Notes under the pieces: generated by a model
What the model was told of the DNA's origin: nothing
The model's input: only the letters and a program-made list of their open reading frames with translations
Database searches by the model: none
Program-made: the position numbers and the translations under genes
Shown: positions 1-10,977 of the stretch, piece by piece
How positions within the stretch are numbered: the stretch's first letter is position 1
Layout: every line of letters starts with the position of its first letter
Origin: Calonectria ilicicola
Taxonomy: Eukaryota > Ascomycota > Sordariomycetes > Hypocreales > Nectriaceae
Assembly: GCA_020809705.1 (NCBI GenBank)
Contig: CP085831.1
Coordinates: forward strand, 3,100,001-3,164,000
DNA: 64,000 bases
Direction of reading: 5' to 3'

Positions 1-1823
1 AGGTTAGACAATTCCAGTCTTCCCTTTCCTTTTGGTCGTTTCTGGCGAACAGAATACGTCTGACAGGGGAGTGAAGGCGACCGGCCGGTGGACTCATCCA
101 GCAGCAGGCTGATAACCTCAGCGTAGCTCGGTGGGCACTTTGCTTTGGCCGAGCCATCTTTTCCAGCTACAATCGCATGCCAGAATGCATCAAATACTAA
201 ATCATCGTCAACCAGATCTTTAAGCCGCAGCGCGAAATCGGCGGCTTCCATAAGATCCCTGTTATTCACGGTAGGGTCGTGATTGCTTAAGTCAGGGTCA
301 GCAAACACGCCGCTGAGATCAACAAGGCTATCACAAACGACGCCCGGCGTAAATATTTTGCCTTTGTCATCTGGGAGTATTTTGTACAAGTCTAGCCTTA
401 GTAGTGAAAGAAATCGTCCACATGCATTATACGCATTTCTTGTCGACGGCGCATAGCCGAGGGAGGTGGTTTGGCGGCGCCTCCTCCAGTCTGGAACCCA
501 AGAAGGCAAATCATCGGAATCGTGCTCCACGGAGCAAAGCACCTTGCTCAACCGATCCCCAGACCTGTCCTCCAGCATGTGATGAATCACCATATCGTGG
601 TAAAGGTCAGGCGCTGTGAAATCTGTATAACTGATCCGGACTGCCTCTTTGTCGTCGTCAGAACATACTCCAAGAAGACCATATATCTTATCACGAGCAT
701 CATAGCACAGTGAAGGCCGAGTAGCAACAATTAGATCAAAAAGCGACGGCTTCCTCGTAAGGATGTCGTACTGGGACTTCATGTTGCCGAGATCGGCAAT
801 TGATTGGCAAACGTCGTCAGAAACACCATCTTGTGGGCCGAATTTTTCTTGAAGCCAACGAGATATTCCGCATGTATTCATGTGTGTACAGGCGTTGGCC
901 AGGAGGTACCAAGTTATGGTAGCATCGCCGCAAGCCACCCAGAGATCCCAGGAGAGGATCGTCTCTTGGATAATCCAAACTCGTGAGAACCAAGCCCGGG
1001 TAAGCACATCCCAAATGTCCTTCCAATCCTGGGAATCTTCATTTGGTAAATTCATTCTCTCAAATTCGGCTGGAGAAATATCAGAGTTCATGAATTGCAA
1101 GCGATAGTCGAAATCTTCCAGTAGACGAAGAGCCGATTCTGACCCCTCACTGCCTTCGCCCAGCCATACAACAGTCTTTTCGGCGTGACGATAAATGTTG
1201 GACATGAGTGGAATCTGTTGCTCTTTCTCCTTTGTGTCTTCTTGGTTAATGCATACCTGATCAACCCACAAGACGATTGAACGGTCGGCGCAGCGTAAAT
1301 GCCTCAGCGCTGCTTCCAGAGATTTGGTTATTGCCGCTTCATGCCCATCGCATTCGATTTTCGCATCGAACACCGGCGCGCCCCATGTATAACTCAAGGC
1401 GGTGTAGCGAATGGGCGTCTGGAAGTCTTGCATGCTAAGCGCATATTTCGTGAAGTGCCTCTTTTCTAAGCCCGATTGTTCGTCCACCCTCAGGACGTCG
1501 TCAAACTCGATGGAGCAGTGGTGCAAAGAACCCCGCAGCGGCTCTTCGCCGACGCCTGGCTTAATTTCAAGGACTCGAATCTCATATTTATCAACTAGGG
1601 TTTTATACAGCTTTCCTGAGTCGGCGCAGTTGCTGGGAGGTGGAATAATCTTGGCTGATGCCCATACAGAAACGTCATCAGCCCTGTACCACCCCTCCAA
1701 CTCCTCAGGGAGTCCGCCACATAGGCCCGTTACCGCGAATGTTGGGCTAACAACATCGTGGTTTCTGCGAAATGCTGAGGTTAAATCTGTCTGAATACGG
1801 TGTGTAGTGGTGTTTATACTCAT
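1..1823 (-). CDS. HET-domain (heterokaryon incompatibility) protein, 3' end beyond window
   Basis: Reading the minus strand from the ATG at 1823 gives one uninterrupted frame to the left edge (about 607 codons), so the C-terminus lies outside. The protein opens MSINTTTHRIQTD. From about residue 140 it carries the classic HET blocks: YTALSYTWGAP, then LWVDQVCINQED, then YRHAEKTVVWLGEG, then AWFSRVWIIQET. HET domains trigger cell death after fusion of incompatible hyphae in known cases; that role here is inference. A later motif, ARDKIYGLLGV, is also typical of HET proteins. No intron is needed. The start is chosen because it is the first ATG of the open frame. Confidence 0.9.
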   Translation of the reverse strand, partial: MSINTTTHRIQTDLTSAFRRNHDVVSPTFAVTGLCGGLPEELEGWYRADDVSVWASAKIIPPPSNCADSGKLYKTLVDKYEIRVLEIKPGVGEEPLRGSLHHCSIEFDDVLRVDEQSGLEKRHFTKYALSMQDFQTPIRYTALSYTWGAPVFDAKIECDGHEAAITKSLEAALRHLRCADRSIVLWVDQVCINQEDTKEKEQQIPLMSNIYRHAEKTVVWLGEGSEGSESALRLLEDFDYRLQFMNSDISPAEFERMNLPNEDSQDWKDIWDVLTRAWFSRVWIIQETILSWDLWVACGDATITWYLLANACTHMNTCGISRWLQEKFGPQDGVSDDVCQSIADLGNMKSQYDILTRKPSLFDLIVATRPSLCYDARDKIYGLLGVCSDDDKEAVRISYTDFTAPDLYHDMVIHHMLEDRSGDRLSKVLCSVEHDSDDLPSWVPDWRRRRQTTSLGYAPSTRNAYNACGRFLSLLRLDLYKILPDDKGKIFTPGVVCDSLVDLSGVFADPDLSNHDPTVNNRDLMEAADFALRLKDLVDDDLVFDAFWHAIVAGKDGSAKAKCPPSYAEVISLLLDESTGRSPSLPCQTYSVRQKRPKGKGRLELSN

Positions 1824-2250
1824 GCTGAACGTTGCGAAATCCTTTTGCTGACTGTGAAGAAAATTGCGACGAGAAGCCGAAGGCTGAAGCCTGGCTTGGG
1901 TAGCGGTAGGTGGGGGCCAAAGCATTCCCTGGTGCTATTAATAGAACCACACAACGACCAACCAACATAGCTAAGCTTATCATGTTTGATGGGCGAAAAT
2001 CTCCTTCAAAATGGACCTTTTATTCCTGTAGTGGAGACCGTGGATGTGTATTATTTATGGCGCATCGCAGCTTCAAAGCACAATTGCAAGTGGCTAGCTT
2101 TCCCAATGGAACAACTGTGCATCCTACAGCCATAATTCACTGCAATCCAACTATTTTTTTTTATTGCTTTTCAACTATCATGTTGCATATTCCGCCCAAA
2201 ATTGGCTGATCAAAGAACTATCAATACTCACTAAACTCCATCGTACTAAC
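1824..2250. other. Intergenic, no gene seen
   Basis: This gap separates the 5' end of the left HET gene from the 3' end of the F-box gene. It holds a short T-run near 2153 and no convincing open frame. It should contain the HET promoter, but I see no clear TATA element. Confidence 0.5.
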
Positions 2251-3810
2251 TCATCTGGCTCTGATCGTAGACATGAGCATATCGTAGGCGTGGTCGTCCC
2301 GCTCAATTGTGCCATCCTCTGGCGCAAAAACATCGGCCTCTTGACTAATTTGGCCACCTTCTACCCATGGAGTAGGACCTAGACCAATATCAAATGAAAT
2401 ATATTGCATGCGAAATGGTCGCGTGCAGGATATACCACAACCATCCGCATATTTAGCATTTTCCCAATCCTCTTGGATGAATTCCGGACAATCGAACATT
2501 CGATGAACTTGCCTGGAAACCCTGTGTGCAAGGATGTCGGTGCTAGTATCAATATGGCTAATCAATGGCATCCCGCCCCAGAACCCAGAACCCATCCGAA
2601 AGACTTTCAGTCCCTTCATTGTGTCTTTCCATTGTGAAAGTATTCTATTCCACCTTAATGGAAATTGGCGTGTCTCTGGATTCCACCCATCTTCCCATCC
2701 AGAGTTAAATACCTCACTGACGACGGGGTAAAGAGGATCATCACCATCAAACCCAAACTGAATGGCTTCGAACAAGATAGGACAATCATCTAAGAATAGC
2801 TCCTCAAGTCCCCCACTGCCATTCATTTTTCCCAGTGATGCAAACCATTCAATTTGCCAATCATGAGTGAAGACATAGTTTCCAAGCGCAAGTACCTTTA
2901 GTTGTGGGAAGGGTTGGTCGCCGCTGCTGATCAGACGAAAGTCCATTTTCGGAAACCAACCCCAATAAGTTTCAGAGTACAAAGACAGAACTCTGAGATT
3001 ACTGGACAAGTCATGATGTAGCCAAGTGCATGGCATCTTGGCGAACATCTCGTACTGCTCCTCAAAGAACACGGAATTCTCTGGTGTAGCTTCGTCTGCC
3101 TCAATAATAATAAACAGTTTAAGATCAATGAGGCCAATAGATGACACGAACTTCTTCCAAGCAGCTGAATTTGCAACGTTGCTGTCATGATAGCCTGCCA
3201 GATTCGTAATAGTAAGCTCCTTCAATTGGATGGGCTCGTCAATTAAATCTGGTTCCTCCAGCGGATACTCGGATTGAATATCTTTCAAGTTTGCTTTGTG
3301 GTCAATCTCTCGCTGTGTCTTCGGGGTCCATAAGCCTGTAATACAATGAAACACGGTGTCGAGGACTCGATATCTGAACATCCATGTTTCTTCAATGCTT
3401 GTGTCGCGATTGTGGTTGCCACAATGCTTACTGAAACGCACATGAAGAGTGGTGACTTTGCTGAAGTATCGAATGGAAGGTAGAGCATTCATAAACTCGA
3501 CTGGAAACGGGTACTTGCTTGTGCCGTATTCGTCGAAATCAACCCAGGTGTCAACGGTAAGCTCTTGTACTAGCTCTCGTAGTTTCGCAGATTTGGCAAT
3601 CTGGGCAAAACGATTGACTGATTCAACACGAGCATCAAGATACAAAGTCCTGAAGGCCCATCGTAAAGATACATCGTTAAATTGTCGTGAAACGAGCCTC
3701 AGCTGCAATACACTTGGTCTTGGAAGACACGAGCATATATGATCCCATACCTCGTGTGGGAAATGAGACAAAGTGTCCCGCAAGTCATTCGAAAATTTTG
3801 GCGATGACAT
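2251..3810 (-). CDS. F-box protein
   Basis: Single-exon frame of 519 residues starting at ATG 3810 (MSSPKFSNDL); the frame is open a little further upstream but only from a TTG. Residues about 15-55 match an F-box: LSHFPHEVWDHICSCLPRPS followed by LQLRLVSRQFNDVS. F-box proteins recruit substrates to SCF ubiquitin ligases through Skp1. The rest has scattered leucine-rich stretches (for example LKELTITNLAG and LRVLSLYSETYWG) as in fungal F-box/LRR-like proteins, but no repeat I can count. The substrate is unknown. It is flanked by the HET gene and a non-coding gap, so context does not help. Confidence 0.85.
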   Translation of the reverse strand: MSSPKFSNDLRDTLSHFPHEVWDHICSCLPRPSVLQLRLVSRQFNDVSLRWAFRTLYLDARVESVNRFAQIAKSAKLRELVQELTVDTWVDFDEYGTSKYPFPVEFMNALPSIRYFSKVTTLHVRFSKHCGNHNRDTSIEETWMFRYRVLDTVFHCITGLWTPKTQREIDHKANLKDIQSEYPLEEPDLIDEPIQLKELTITNLAGYHDSNVANSAAWKKFVSSIGLIDLKLFIIIEADEATPENSVFFEEQYEMFAKMPCTWLHHDLSSNLRVLSLYSETYWGWFPKMDFRLISSGDQPFPQLKVLALGNYVFTHDWQIEWFASLGKMNGSGGLEELFLDDCPILFEAIQFGFDGDDPLYPVVSEVFNSGWEDGWNPETRQFPLRWNRILSQWKDTMKGLKVFRMGSGFWGGMPLISHIDTSTDILAHRVSRQVHRMFDCPEFIQEDWENAKYADGCGISCTRPFRMQYISFDIGLGPTPWVEGGQISQEADVFAPEDGTIERDDHAYDMLMSTIRAR

Positions 3811-4889
3811 GACACTGGCGACTCCGTATTCGAACAACCAAAAACAATTTTGGAGACGCGAGATTTCAAGGCGGTAACAAAGTGATATCTAGCGTGTCAG
3901 GTCACGTGTCCACTTAGCTGCCTGCCGTGTCGCAGCTTGCATAATATTTGGTAGTACTTATGCTGGGAAATATGCAAAACACTAATTAGTGCAGGTTGAT
4001 AGGAGAGGCGTTTTCACAGTTCTGATGGGACATGGTTCGATCTGAATAATAGCAGAGGCGTCGAAAACAACGAATTTCAGTGCGGTGGTCCAAACTTCAA
4101 GGAGCAAGTGACCAGCATTCGGCTCGAGGAAGGCACTATTCTCAAGGTGGATTTGGAAACGGATGAAGGGAAACAAATCACCTCAGATCAATCCTGATGG
4201 TGGTCTAGCATATATCTATGGCGCTTTCCAGTGGGGTTTCGGGGCAGACTTCAAGGCGTCAATGTCCTGGCCATTTTTAAGTTACATTAAATGCAAGAAG
4301 TCGCTTTTCTCTGCTTCTTTGCTAAAATTATTTCCCAATCCACAGGCTTGATCATCCATATCCCTCGATTTAAGGTGAACTTTGACCTGGAACCAATTAG
4401 CTGAGCAGCTCCCTGCATCAAGCATCGGGCCGACTGACCAAGAGAAGAAGTTATTATGCCAACTGGACACATGTTGAACACTAATTGATTTCCGCTATCC
4501 AGAACTCCTATCATGATATCGAGCGGATAAATCCGACAGAATAGCTTCTAACTATGCCTTTCCAATAGTAGAGGCTACACTTTCAATGCTTGGCCCCATT
4601 ATGGCTGGGCCATTGTCTTTTATTTATATATTTCTACCTACCCTAGATACTATCACCAGCTGCCCCTCCCCAACCTTTTGGGAATTAGGTTTGCATGGTT
4701 GTAATCGATCCACATAAACTCCGCTGCGGACTTTGCGGAAAATTAAAACCCACTCGTCTCCCAAGCGAATGACGAAGCAAAATCCGCACAGCCTAGTTAT
4801 TGACAAGTGGCATCGAGATATTTTCCGGCACATGCTTTCAGAATCTTAGCCCGCTTTGCTCCTATCATTATCAACGCATCCAACCTAAA
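3811..4889. other. Intergenic with one gene relic
   Basis: Mostly non-coding sequence between the F-box gene and the reductase. It contains the possible coding relic listed separately at 4020-4290. The last 250 bases form the promoter and leader of the reductase; the T-rich stretch near 4620 is the most promoter-like part. Confidence 0.5.
4020..4290 (+). pseudogene. Possible coding relic, unidentified
   Basis: After a good 3' splice-like sequence (ttttcacag, ending about 4020) a frame reads protein-like sequence: GTWFDLNNSRG, then CGGPNFKEQVTSIRLEEGT, then LKVDLETDEGKQ. It meets a TGA at 4195-4197 and continues in the same frame to a TAA at 4288-4290, ending VNVLAIFKLH. There is no start codon and no upstream exon that I can find. 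The pattern resembles the last exon of a lost gene. The family is unknown; a small beta-strand-rich domain is a guess. Confidence 0.3.
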
Positions 4890-6125
4890 ATGGCTTCTCT
4901 CGACAATCTCGCTGTTCCTAAAGGGTCTACTGTCCTTGTGACAGGAGCCAATGGCCTGCTCGGCTCTCACATCGCCGACCAATACCTTACCTACGGTTAT
5001 AAAGTTCGTGGCACGGTTCGAGATGTTGAGAAGAACTCGTGGCTCGCTGAACTATTTGAGAAAAATTATGGAAAGGGGAATTTTGAGCTGATCAAGGTGC
5101 CTGATATGGCTGCCGAAGGTGCCTTTGCTGAGGCAGTCAAGGGTATGTGGTCTGATTTATGGCGGAATGATGTTTGAAGCTAATTTGAGTGACCAAGGTG
5201 TCTCAATCTTCGCGCACTCTGCTTCTGTCATGTCCCTTGACCCTGACCCAAACAATGTGATCCCAGTCGTTATCGCTGGCGCCGTCAATGCTCTGAAAGC
5301 AGCATATGCGGAGCCTAGTGTCAAGCGTTTCGTCTACACTTCCTCCTCTTCTGCTGCCGTTTGGTCCAGGCTGGATCTCCCCGGTATCAAAGTGACAGCG
5401 GAGACGTGGAACGAGGCCGCAGTAAAACAAGCATGGGCAGAGCCACCATACACCCGTGAACGAAGTGGCGCCGTCTATGCTGCCAGCAAGACGCAGGCCG
5501 AGCGGGAGGTTTGGAAGTATCACAAGGAGCATCAAAGCGAGCGTCCCGATATTGTAGTCAACACTGGTCAGTTGCATCCATCCAAAGATTTTAGCCGTTT
5601 TGCACAGCTCACAATGCCCAATAGTCCTACCCAACATGAACTTTGGTAAGACCCTTGATCCACTGCATCAAGGATTCCCTAGCAGCTCCGGCATGCCTGC
5701 TTTGCTGTGGAAGGGAGAGGTGGCTCATATCCACCGCGTTGTGCCTCGACGTAAGTTTTCTCGATAAATCGCCAGTGTGCACCTAGAAGCTAATGCGCGA
5801 GTCAGAATATTATATCGATACCCAGGACACCGGCAGGCTGCACGTTGCGGCTGGTATTCTTGACCATGTTCAAGGACAGCGCATCTTTGGCCTTGCCCAC
5901 CGATATAGCTGGGATGATATTCTGGAAGTCCTGCGAAAGATCGAGCCGGAGAGGACATTCCCCGAAAATTTCTCAGGTGGGGAAGATCCAAACGAGATTG
6001 AGCCTCGGGACGCGGCCGAGCAGCTCCTGCGCGAACTGGGACGTCCTGGCTGGACAAGCTTGGAGGAGTCAATTCGAGATATGGTTGAAGGTCTGAAGAT
6101 CGTCAAAGCAGCAGCAGCCGCGTAA
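4890..6125 (+). CDS. NAD(P)-dependent aldehyde/ketone reductase (extended SDR, dihydroflavonol-reductase-like)
   Basis: Four exons: 4890-5142, 5198-5566, 5625-5750 and 5806-6125, all joined in phase 1, giving 355 residues. The N-terminal Rossmann motif VTGANGLLGSH (residues 17-27) binds the dinucleotide. The catalytic Tyr-Lys pair is in YAASK near residue 178, preceded by a serine-rich FVYTSSSSA. The C-terminal part has MNFGKTLDP and YYIDTQDTGRLHVAA, as in fungal NAD(P)-dependent carbonyl reductases. Such enzymes reduce aldehydes or ketones in the cytosol; the substrate cannot be told. ATG 4890 (MASLDNLAVPKG) fits the family start; the frame is open upstream but lacks family-like sequence. 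The gene looks intact. The TIR transposon sits only about 80 bases downstream. Confidence 0.9.
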
Positions 6126-6203
6126 TATATGATCTCTCTGTCCCATAATTAAATAGACGGAAAATTCACAAGCAATCCGAAATCAGTGAAGTTTGGCAGT
6201 CTA

Positions 6204-6286
6204 CGGAGGTTGACGCTTGAAGTAATGTTAGTTCAGACCCACCCGACAGGGGGGTCAGAGAGGTCACTTTTCAAGCCTCCAATGTC
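6204..6286 (+). repeat. Left terminal inverted repeat of the Tc1-type element
   Basis: Begins CGGAGGTTGACGCTTGAAG. Over 83 bases it matches the reverse complement of 6905-6987 except for two adjacent bases (6273-6274). The near-perfect match indicates fairly recent activity. Confidence 0.92.
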
Positions 6287-6305
6287 CCTTCCAATTGAGC
6301 TCTAG

Positions 6306-6863
6306 CTACCACTTAGTATAGCCACCGCCGGCATCTTTGACATCCTGACAACGCTGGGGCATCTCTGCAAGTAGCTCCTCCAAATAGTCATCTGTAACTG
6401 CCTTATCCCAGGCTTCCATAACTGCCTCTCTAAGCTGATCGTACGACATATGCTCCGGGAAGTGCTCATCAATGTAGTTCTTCATCTTATTCCATACCTT
6501 CTTAATAGGGTTCAAATCAGGTGAAAAAGGCGGCCATTTGATAATCTGGATACCTCTTAACCGTAGCTCCACAAGTGTCTCAGCAGCTGCGTGGGCTGGA
6601 GCATTGTCATGCATGAAAAACATCCCGCTTTCCGGATGGAGGCGATGCCAGCCTTCTACGATGGGTACGATGTGTTGCGAATAGCTGACCTTATTGATGG
6701 TACCCCAATCCTTCTCCCAAAAGACCCCAGGCCCCTTGCCCGAGAGCCCGGAAAAGCAGCCCCAAAACATCCAGCCCTTCTTCCGCTGGAAGCGCTCCAC
6801 GATACAGGTTGGATCTAGCTCTTCACCTAGCTTCCGCGTAACCCACGTACGGTTGATTGGGGT
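6306..6863 (-). pseudogene. Tc1-type transposase, C-terminal fragment
   Basis: The minus-strand frame reads RTWVTRKLGEELDP, then KKGWMFWGCFSG, then FMHDNAPAHAAAE, then WPPFSPDLNPIKKVW, and ends KDAGGGYTKW. This is the second half of a Tc1-family DDE transposase. The Asp of HDNAP is the second catalytic residue. The third, normally Glu in the NPIE motif, is Lys here (codon AAG), explicable by one G-to-A change. The DNA-binding N-terminus and first catalytic Asp are missing because the frame runs straight into the right inverted repeat. The protein cannot be an active transposase. Confidence 0.88.
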
Positions 6864-6904
6864 TAAAGGCGGTGCAAGGCGCGTTACGCGTTGAGAGGTG
6901 TAGA

Positions 6905-6987
6905 GACATTGGAGGCCAGAAAAGTGACCTCTCTGACCCCCCTGTCGGGTGGGTCTGAACTAACATTACTTCAAGCGTCAACCTCCG
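6905..6987 (-). repeat. Right terminal inverted repeat of the Tc1-type element
   Basis: Reverse complement of the left repeat, ending CCTCCG directly before the TA target duplication. See the left repeat for the match. Confidence 0.92.
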
Positions 6988-6989
6988 TA

Positions 6990-8330
6990 GTTCTGCTTCA
7001 TTATAATCAGTTAGTGATTGACGCTTTGGATCGGAAATTCTCAGTCTTGAAAATACTATCCTTGCAATGTCATCTAAACAATCGCTCACCAATTGACCTC
7101 GCTTGCAGCCTCTTCAATAGGAAGTGCATCGACCATTTAAATATTGACAAAATAAACGTCATGCCATGAATTATATCAAGACGCACTCGTCCTCGAACTG
7201 TTATACCTTTTTCCGCAGGTATATACAGCTGAAAAACATAGGTACCTGCAATCATTGATTTACTACCAGTGACCCCCGCGAATGAGACAGTCAACATGCG
7301 AATGGATGGCTAATACGAGAAAAACGATAATGACAGTAGGCCCAAGGCTTTGGGGTCTGCGAAGAAGCAGAGACTTACTATATCAGAATAGCTTTTACTG
7401 TGCGCAAAGGGACATGAACAAGTTAGGTTGGCAAAGCGCTTTTGAGGTCAAGTGATCACCCTCGTCACGTTTCACGCGCATCAATCTATTACATAAATCT
7501 AAGACAAAAGTAATCTCCTTTAATGTCACGGCAATGAAATTTATGCAGGCGCATGTTCTAATACAAAATTCGAGTCCGTTGAATATGTCTACATAAAATA
7601 ACCCTAACCCTAACCATTCAGATGGGATCGTGAGCCTATAAGATGGTTGGCATGTGAAAACCTTCAATAGCAGGAATTCCCGGGCAGATCTCTGTATAGT
7701 TGATATATGCACATGATACAATAGTCAGAAATGCCGTACTCATATTCATCGCTTAGTTCTCCATCGAATTTGACTCGGCAATTAGTATCTTCCCAGCCTT
7801 AGTGACAGGGCACTGTACCCCGCCATCTCTGAATAGGCGGTGTACGAATCAACCATCTGTTGAACCCAAGGAAGATCAAGTTACGCGCTACTTTAAATGA
7901 ACAACAACAAAAAAGCAAACGACACGGGGTTCAAGTGATCCCTTTACTCTCAGTGCTTTTGTTTTTATTAATTGTAGGTGACTGTTGCGCAATCGAACCC
8001 TGACACTGGCGCTTCCACCAGTCCATTTGCAATGCAACGGCAAATGGGGCCTTTTGCCGTTTACAGACGCCTCGAATATTATCTTATCATATCGGCGACA
8101 TAGTCTTTATCTTATAATGGACAATACCTGATGTCGTTAGTGGGACCCAGCATTTCGTCATCAGGAACTAGACGTATAAAAGCACATTCAGCCCCGCGCA
8201 TCGTGATGCTGTCCCGTGCCATCGCTTAGCCAGCACGTGCGACGCTAGTGTCGCATCGTCGCCTAGATTTCGATAACGGTGTTGAGTCAACTCCCTGCGA
8301 GTGCATTCTCATCTCTCCAATATCGTCATC
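6990..8330. other. Intergenic, no gene seen
   Basis: No convincing gene between the transposon and the permease. A short telomere-like run (two full CCCTAA units) sits near 7600. A hairpin with arms ACGGCAAA and TTTGCCGT lies at about 8037-8060. The last 250 bases should be the promoter of the permease gene. Confidence 0.5.
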
Positions 8331-9897
8331 ATGGCTACGCTGGAACCCATCAGACGGTTCGTCTGGGGCCCTCCCTCGCAGGACCGTTCCCTGCTCACCA
8401 AGCTCGACCTGACTCTTCTGCCCTATTTATCGCTCATGTGGTTTCTTTTCGGCATCAATCGCTCCAGTTACTCAACAGCCTACATTAGCGGCATGGACGA
8501 AGATCTCGGTTTTAAGGGCAAAGACTATAATTACATGAACACCATTTACATTGTCTTTTACGCAGTTTTTCAGATCCCGTCAACATCTTTGCTAACGTTA
8601 TTCCCGCCGAAGTGGATATTTGTTGGATGTAACCTGGTGTGGAGCATCTTGACCTTGTTGACATTCCGGGCGACGCATGTCTATCAGATTTTTATTCTCA
8701 ATGGATTTGAAGGTGCATTTGCTGCCGTCTGCTAGTTAGTATTCTTCAAAATTACCCGGCGCAATTAGCCAGTTTTGACTGTGATAATTAGTGTTGGTGG
8801 CCATTTCATCTATGGCAGCTGGTACAAAAAGTCAGAACTAGGCACACGTGCCGCCATCTTCTGCTGCTTTGGCCACCTAGGCAGCATGGTTGGAAGATGG
8901 ATTCAATCGGAGCTACTTGAATCACTCGACGGCCACGCGGGGCTTCCCGCCTGGAGATGGCTGTTCATCATTGTGTCCATCATTACAATCCCTATCGTCG
9001 CGTTCGGTGAGTTTGCGTATACAATCAAATTAACTGCACTTCTTCTCACATATTGAACAGGATGGGTTGTTATTCCCAATCTCCCAGCCCATAAAACGGC
9101 CTGGTACTTGACCGAGGATGAGAAGCAATGGGCCATCGATCGGCTCGGGAAGCCCCAACAGCATACTTGGGATCTGTCCGTGTTCCGACGAGTCTTGACA
9201 AGTTGGCAATTCTACCTGCTGCCGTTTATTTTTATGCGTAAGAATTTTTCCTTGGGGATCCAGCTGAAATAACCTGCGCTAACTTGAGCCAGTCTACTCC
9301 CTCTGTGTGCAGTCGTTAGGTAACAACGTGATGGCCCTGTGGATGAAGTCGCGCGGCTACAATGTTATCCAACAAAACAACTATCCATCAGGCATATACG
9401 CTAGCGCTATTGTCGGCACCATCCTTTACGCAGTATGGTCAGACTCGATCCAGTCACGCTGGCAGCCATCCCTCGCTATCGGTGCTACCTTTGTCGCTGG
9501 CAGTGCTATTCTCGTTGCAAACCCTAGCAACGATGGTGCTATTTTCTTCGCATTCTATCTACTTGGCACCACTTACGCACCCCAAGCTTTGTGGTACTCA
9601 TGGATGGCTGATGTAACAGCACATGATCTACAGCTACGTGCCATCACTACAGGGTGGATGAACTCGTTTGATTTCGCTTTTGTGACATGGTGGCCACTCA
9701 TCTTCTATCCGGTTACCGATGCACCAAATTATAGAAAAGGATATATCGCAAGTTTGATCACGGGAGCTGCTGTTATCCCACTAATTGGTTTAATTGCATT
9801 CCTTGAGAAACGGGATAGAGCCAAGGGAAAGATTGGCAGAGAACCAGAGAGCGAGGATGATCGAGGTGAGCAAATCCTAAGGCGGATGGTCCTCTGA
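8331..9897 (+). CDS. MFS permease, allantoate/pantothenate (FEN2/liz1-like) type
   Basis: Four exons: 8331-8734, 8792-9006, 9061-9237 and 9293-9897, giving 466 residues. It starts MATLEPIRRFVWGPPSQD. Hydrophobic helices are spread through the protein. Family-like motifs are GINRSSYSTAYISGMDEDLG after the first helix, YGSWYKKSELGTRAAIF in the middle, and LWMKSRGYNVIQQNNYPSG before the second half. These fit the anion:cation symporter family that includes vitamin H, pantothenate and allantoate transporters. It should act in the plasma membrane as a proton-coupled importer of a small carboxylate; the substrate is not shown by sequence. The C-terminal tail is charged. The gene appears intact. Confidence 0.9.
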
Positions 9898-10977
9898 GTG
9901 ACCATAGGGCTCGTGTTTCTACAAGATCTAACAATTTATAAAGCAGCAGTTACACCCTATGGAACCATGTAGTTGCCTATATGCTCATTTTAATCGACCC
10001 ATTTTCGGATCACCTTGGCGTTACTGGCTTCGGAAGAAGACCATGATTATCAGAGATAGAGGAGGACATGCGGCATGTCTTTCGAGTGATTCACTTCAAT
10101 AGATACATTACACCTGTTTCTCACGATTACTTGAGGTTTTTTCTTGGGTTCCAGGCCACGAAGTGTCATTGTGCTATGACTTTAAGCTGCCCCCACTCAG
10201 CTTCCACCGTTCCCGGAAGCCAATTCCGTATGACATCCTTATTAATGCCAAAATCCTGTTTTGTCCTGTAAGAAGCATTCACCCGTGTTTTATCGTGATC
10301 TGTGCGCCTGTTTTCCCAGCCTTTCCCTCCCATTGATCAATAACACTTCAGCCCCGCAAGGCCAACCACTATTCCCGATTTGGGCGCATGGTGGACCAAG
10401 CTGAGCAATAATCATGCAAGTACATCACGATTTCACTTCAGCTCGCCAATGTCACGATCTTGCGTTTTTCTTTTGTATTGACTGGATTAAACCGATCGCA
10501 ATAGCATCAAGCAGATGTGGTTGTCGGCACAACCCCAACCCAAAGTTCCAGTCCGAAGTCTCCGACTAATGCAACCAAAACTCAGATGGCGGCCAAGTCC
10601 GCTTTCTAGCAATGCTATTGTTGTTTGTTGGTAATATATTATTGGTCCTACGCGCTAGCTGAACTCTTCAAGCGCCCGCCCACTTTATTTCCCTTGTTTT
10701 TCTTTTTACCCCTATCAATGCGTCGAGCTTAGTCCCGTGTGGCGCCCAATCTGGCAAACCACGACTCGGCTGTGGATCGAGCTAAGTGCATGCAAATTTG
10801 CCTGGAGGCGCTATTCGAGCCACGCGATCTCGAATGGGTAACGCCAAGCCAATAGTGCCAGCCACGAGGCTTCAAAGATGCAGCCGCGTAATCGGCAGTT
10901 ATAAAATTCCACTCGTGGTGAACTTGGCACTGCATTCTTCCTCACAATCACAATCAGTCGAGATCTGGTGCATCGCA
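9898..10977. other. Intergenic, no gene seen
   Basis: About 1.1 kb with no supported gene. Its right end is the promoter of the small secreted protein, including the TATA-like site listed separately. Confidence 0.5.
10900..10906 (+). promoter_or_regulatory. TATA-like box of the small secreted protein gene
   Basis: TATAAAA lies 72 bases upstream of the ATG at 10978, a plausible spacing for a fungal core promoter. Confidence 0.45.

Larger units (their letters stand above)
6202..6989. mobile_element. Tc1/mariner-type DNA transposon, internally deleted
   Basis: The element spans 6204-6987 (784 bp) and is bounded on both sides by TA (6202-6203 and 6988-6989), the target duplication of the Tc1/mariner superfamily. 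It has terminal inverted repeats of 83 bp. It holds only the C-terminal half of a transposase on the minus strand. Intact ends with a deleted interior suggest a non-autonomous copy that could be moved in trans by a full-length relative. Confidence 0.9.

Noticed and set aside
7595..7616. Telomere-like CCCTAACCCTAACC run
   Set aside because: Only about two and a half units; too short for a telomere or a reliable interstitial telomeric tract.
7980..8020. GGTTCGATT on the minus strand, like a tRNA T-loop
   Set aside because: The bases around it do not form a T-stem and no D-arm or acceptor stem is found.
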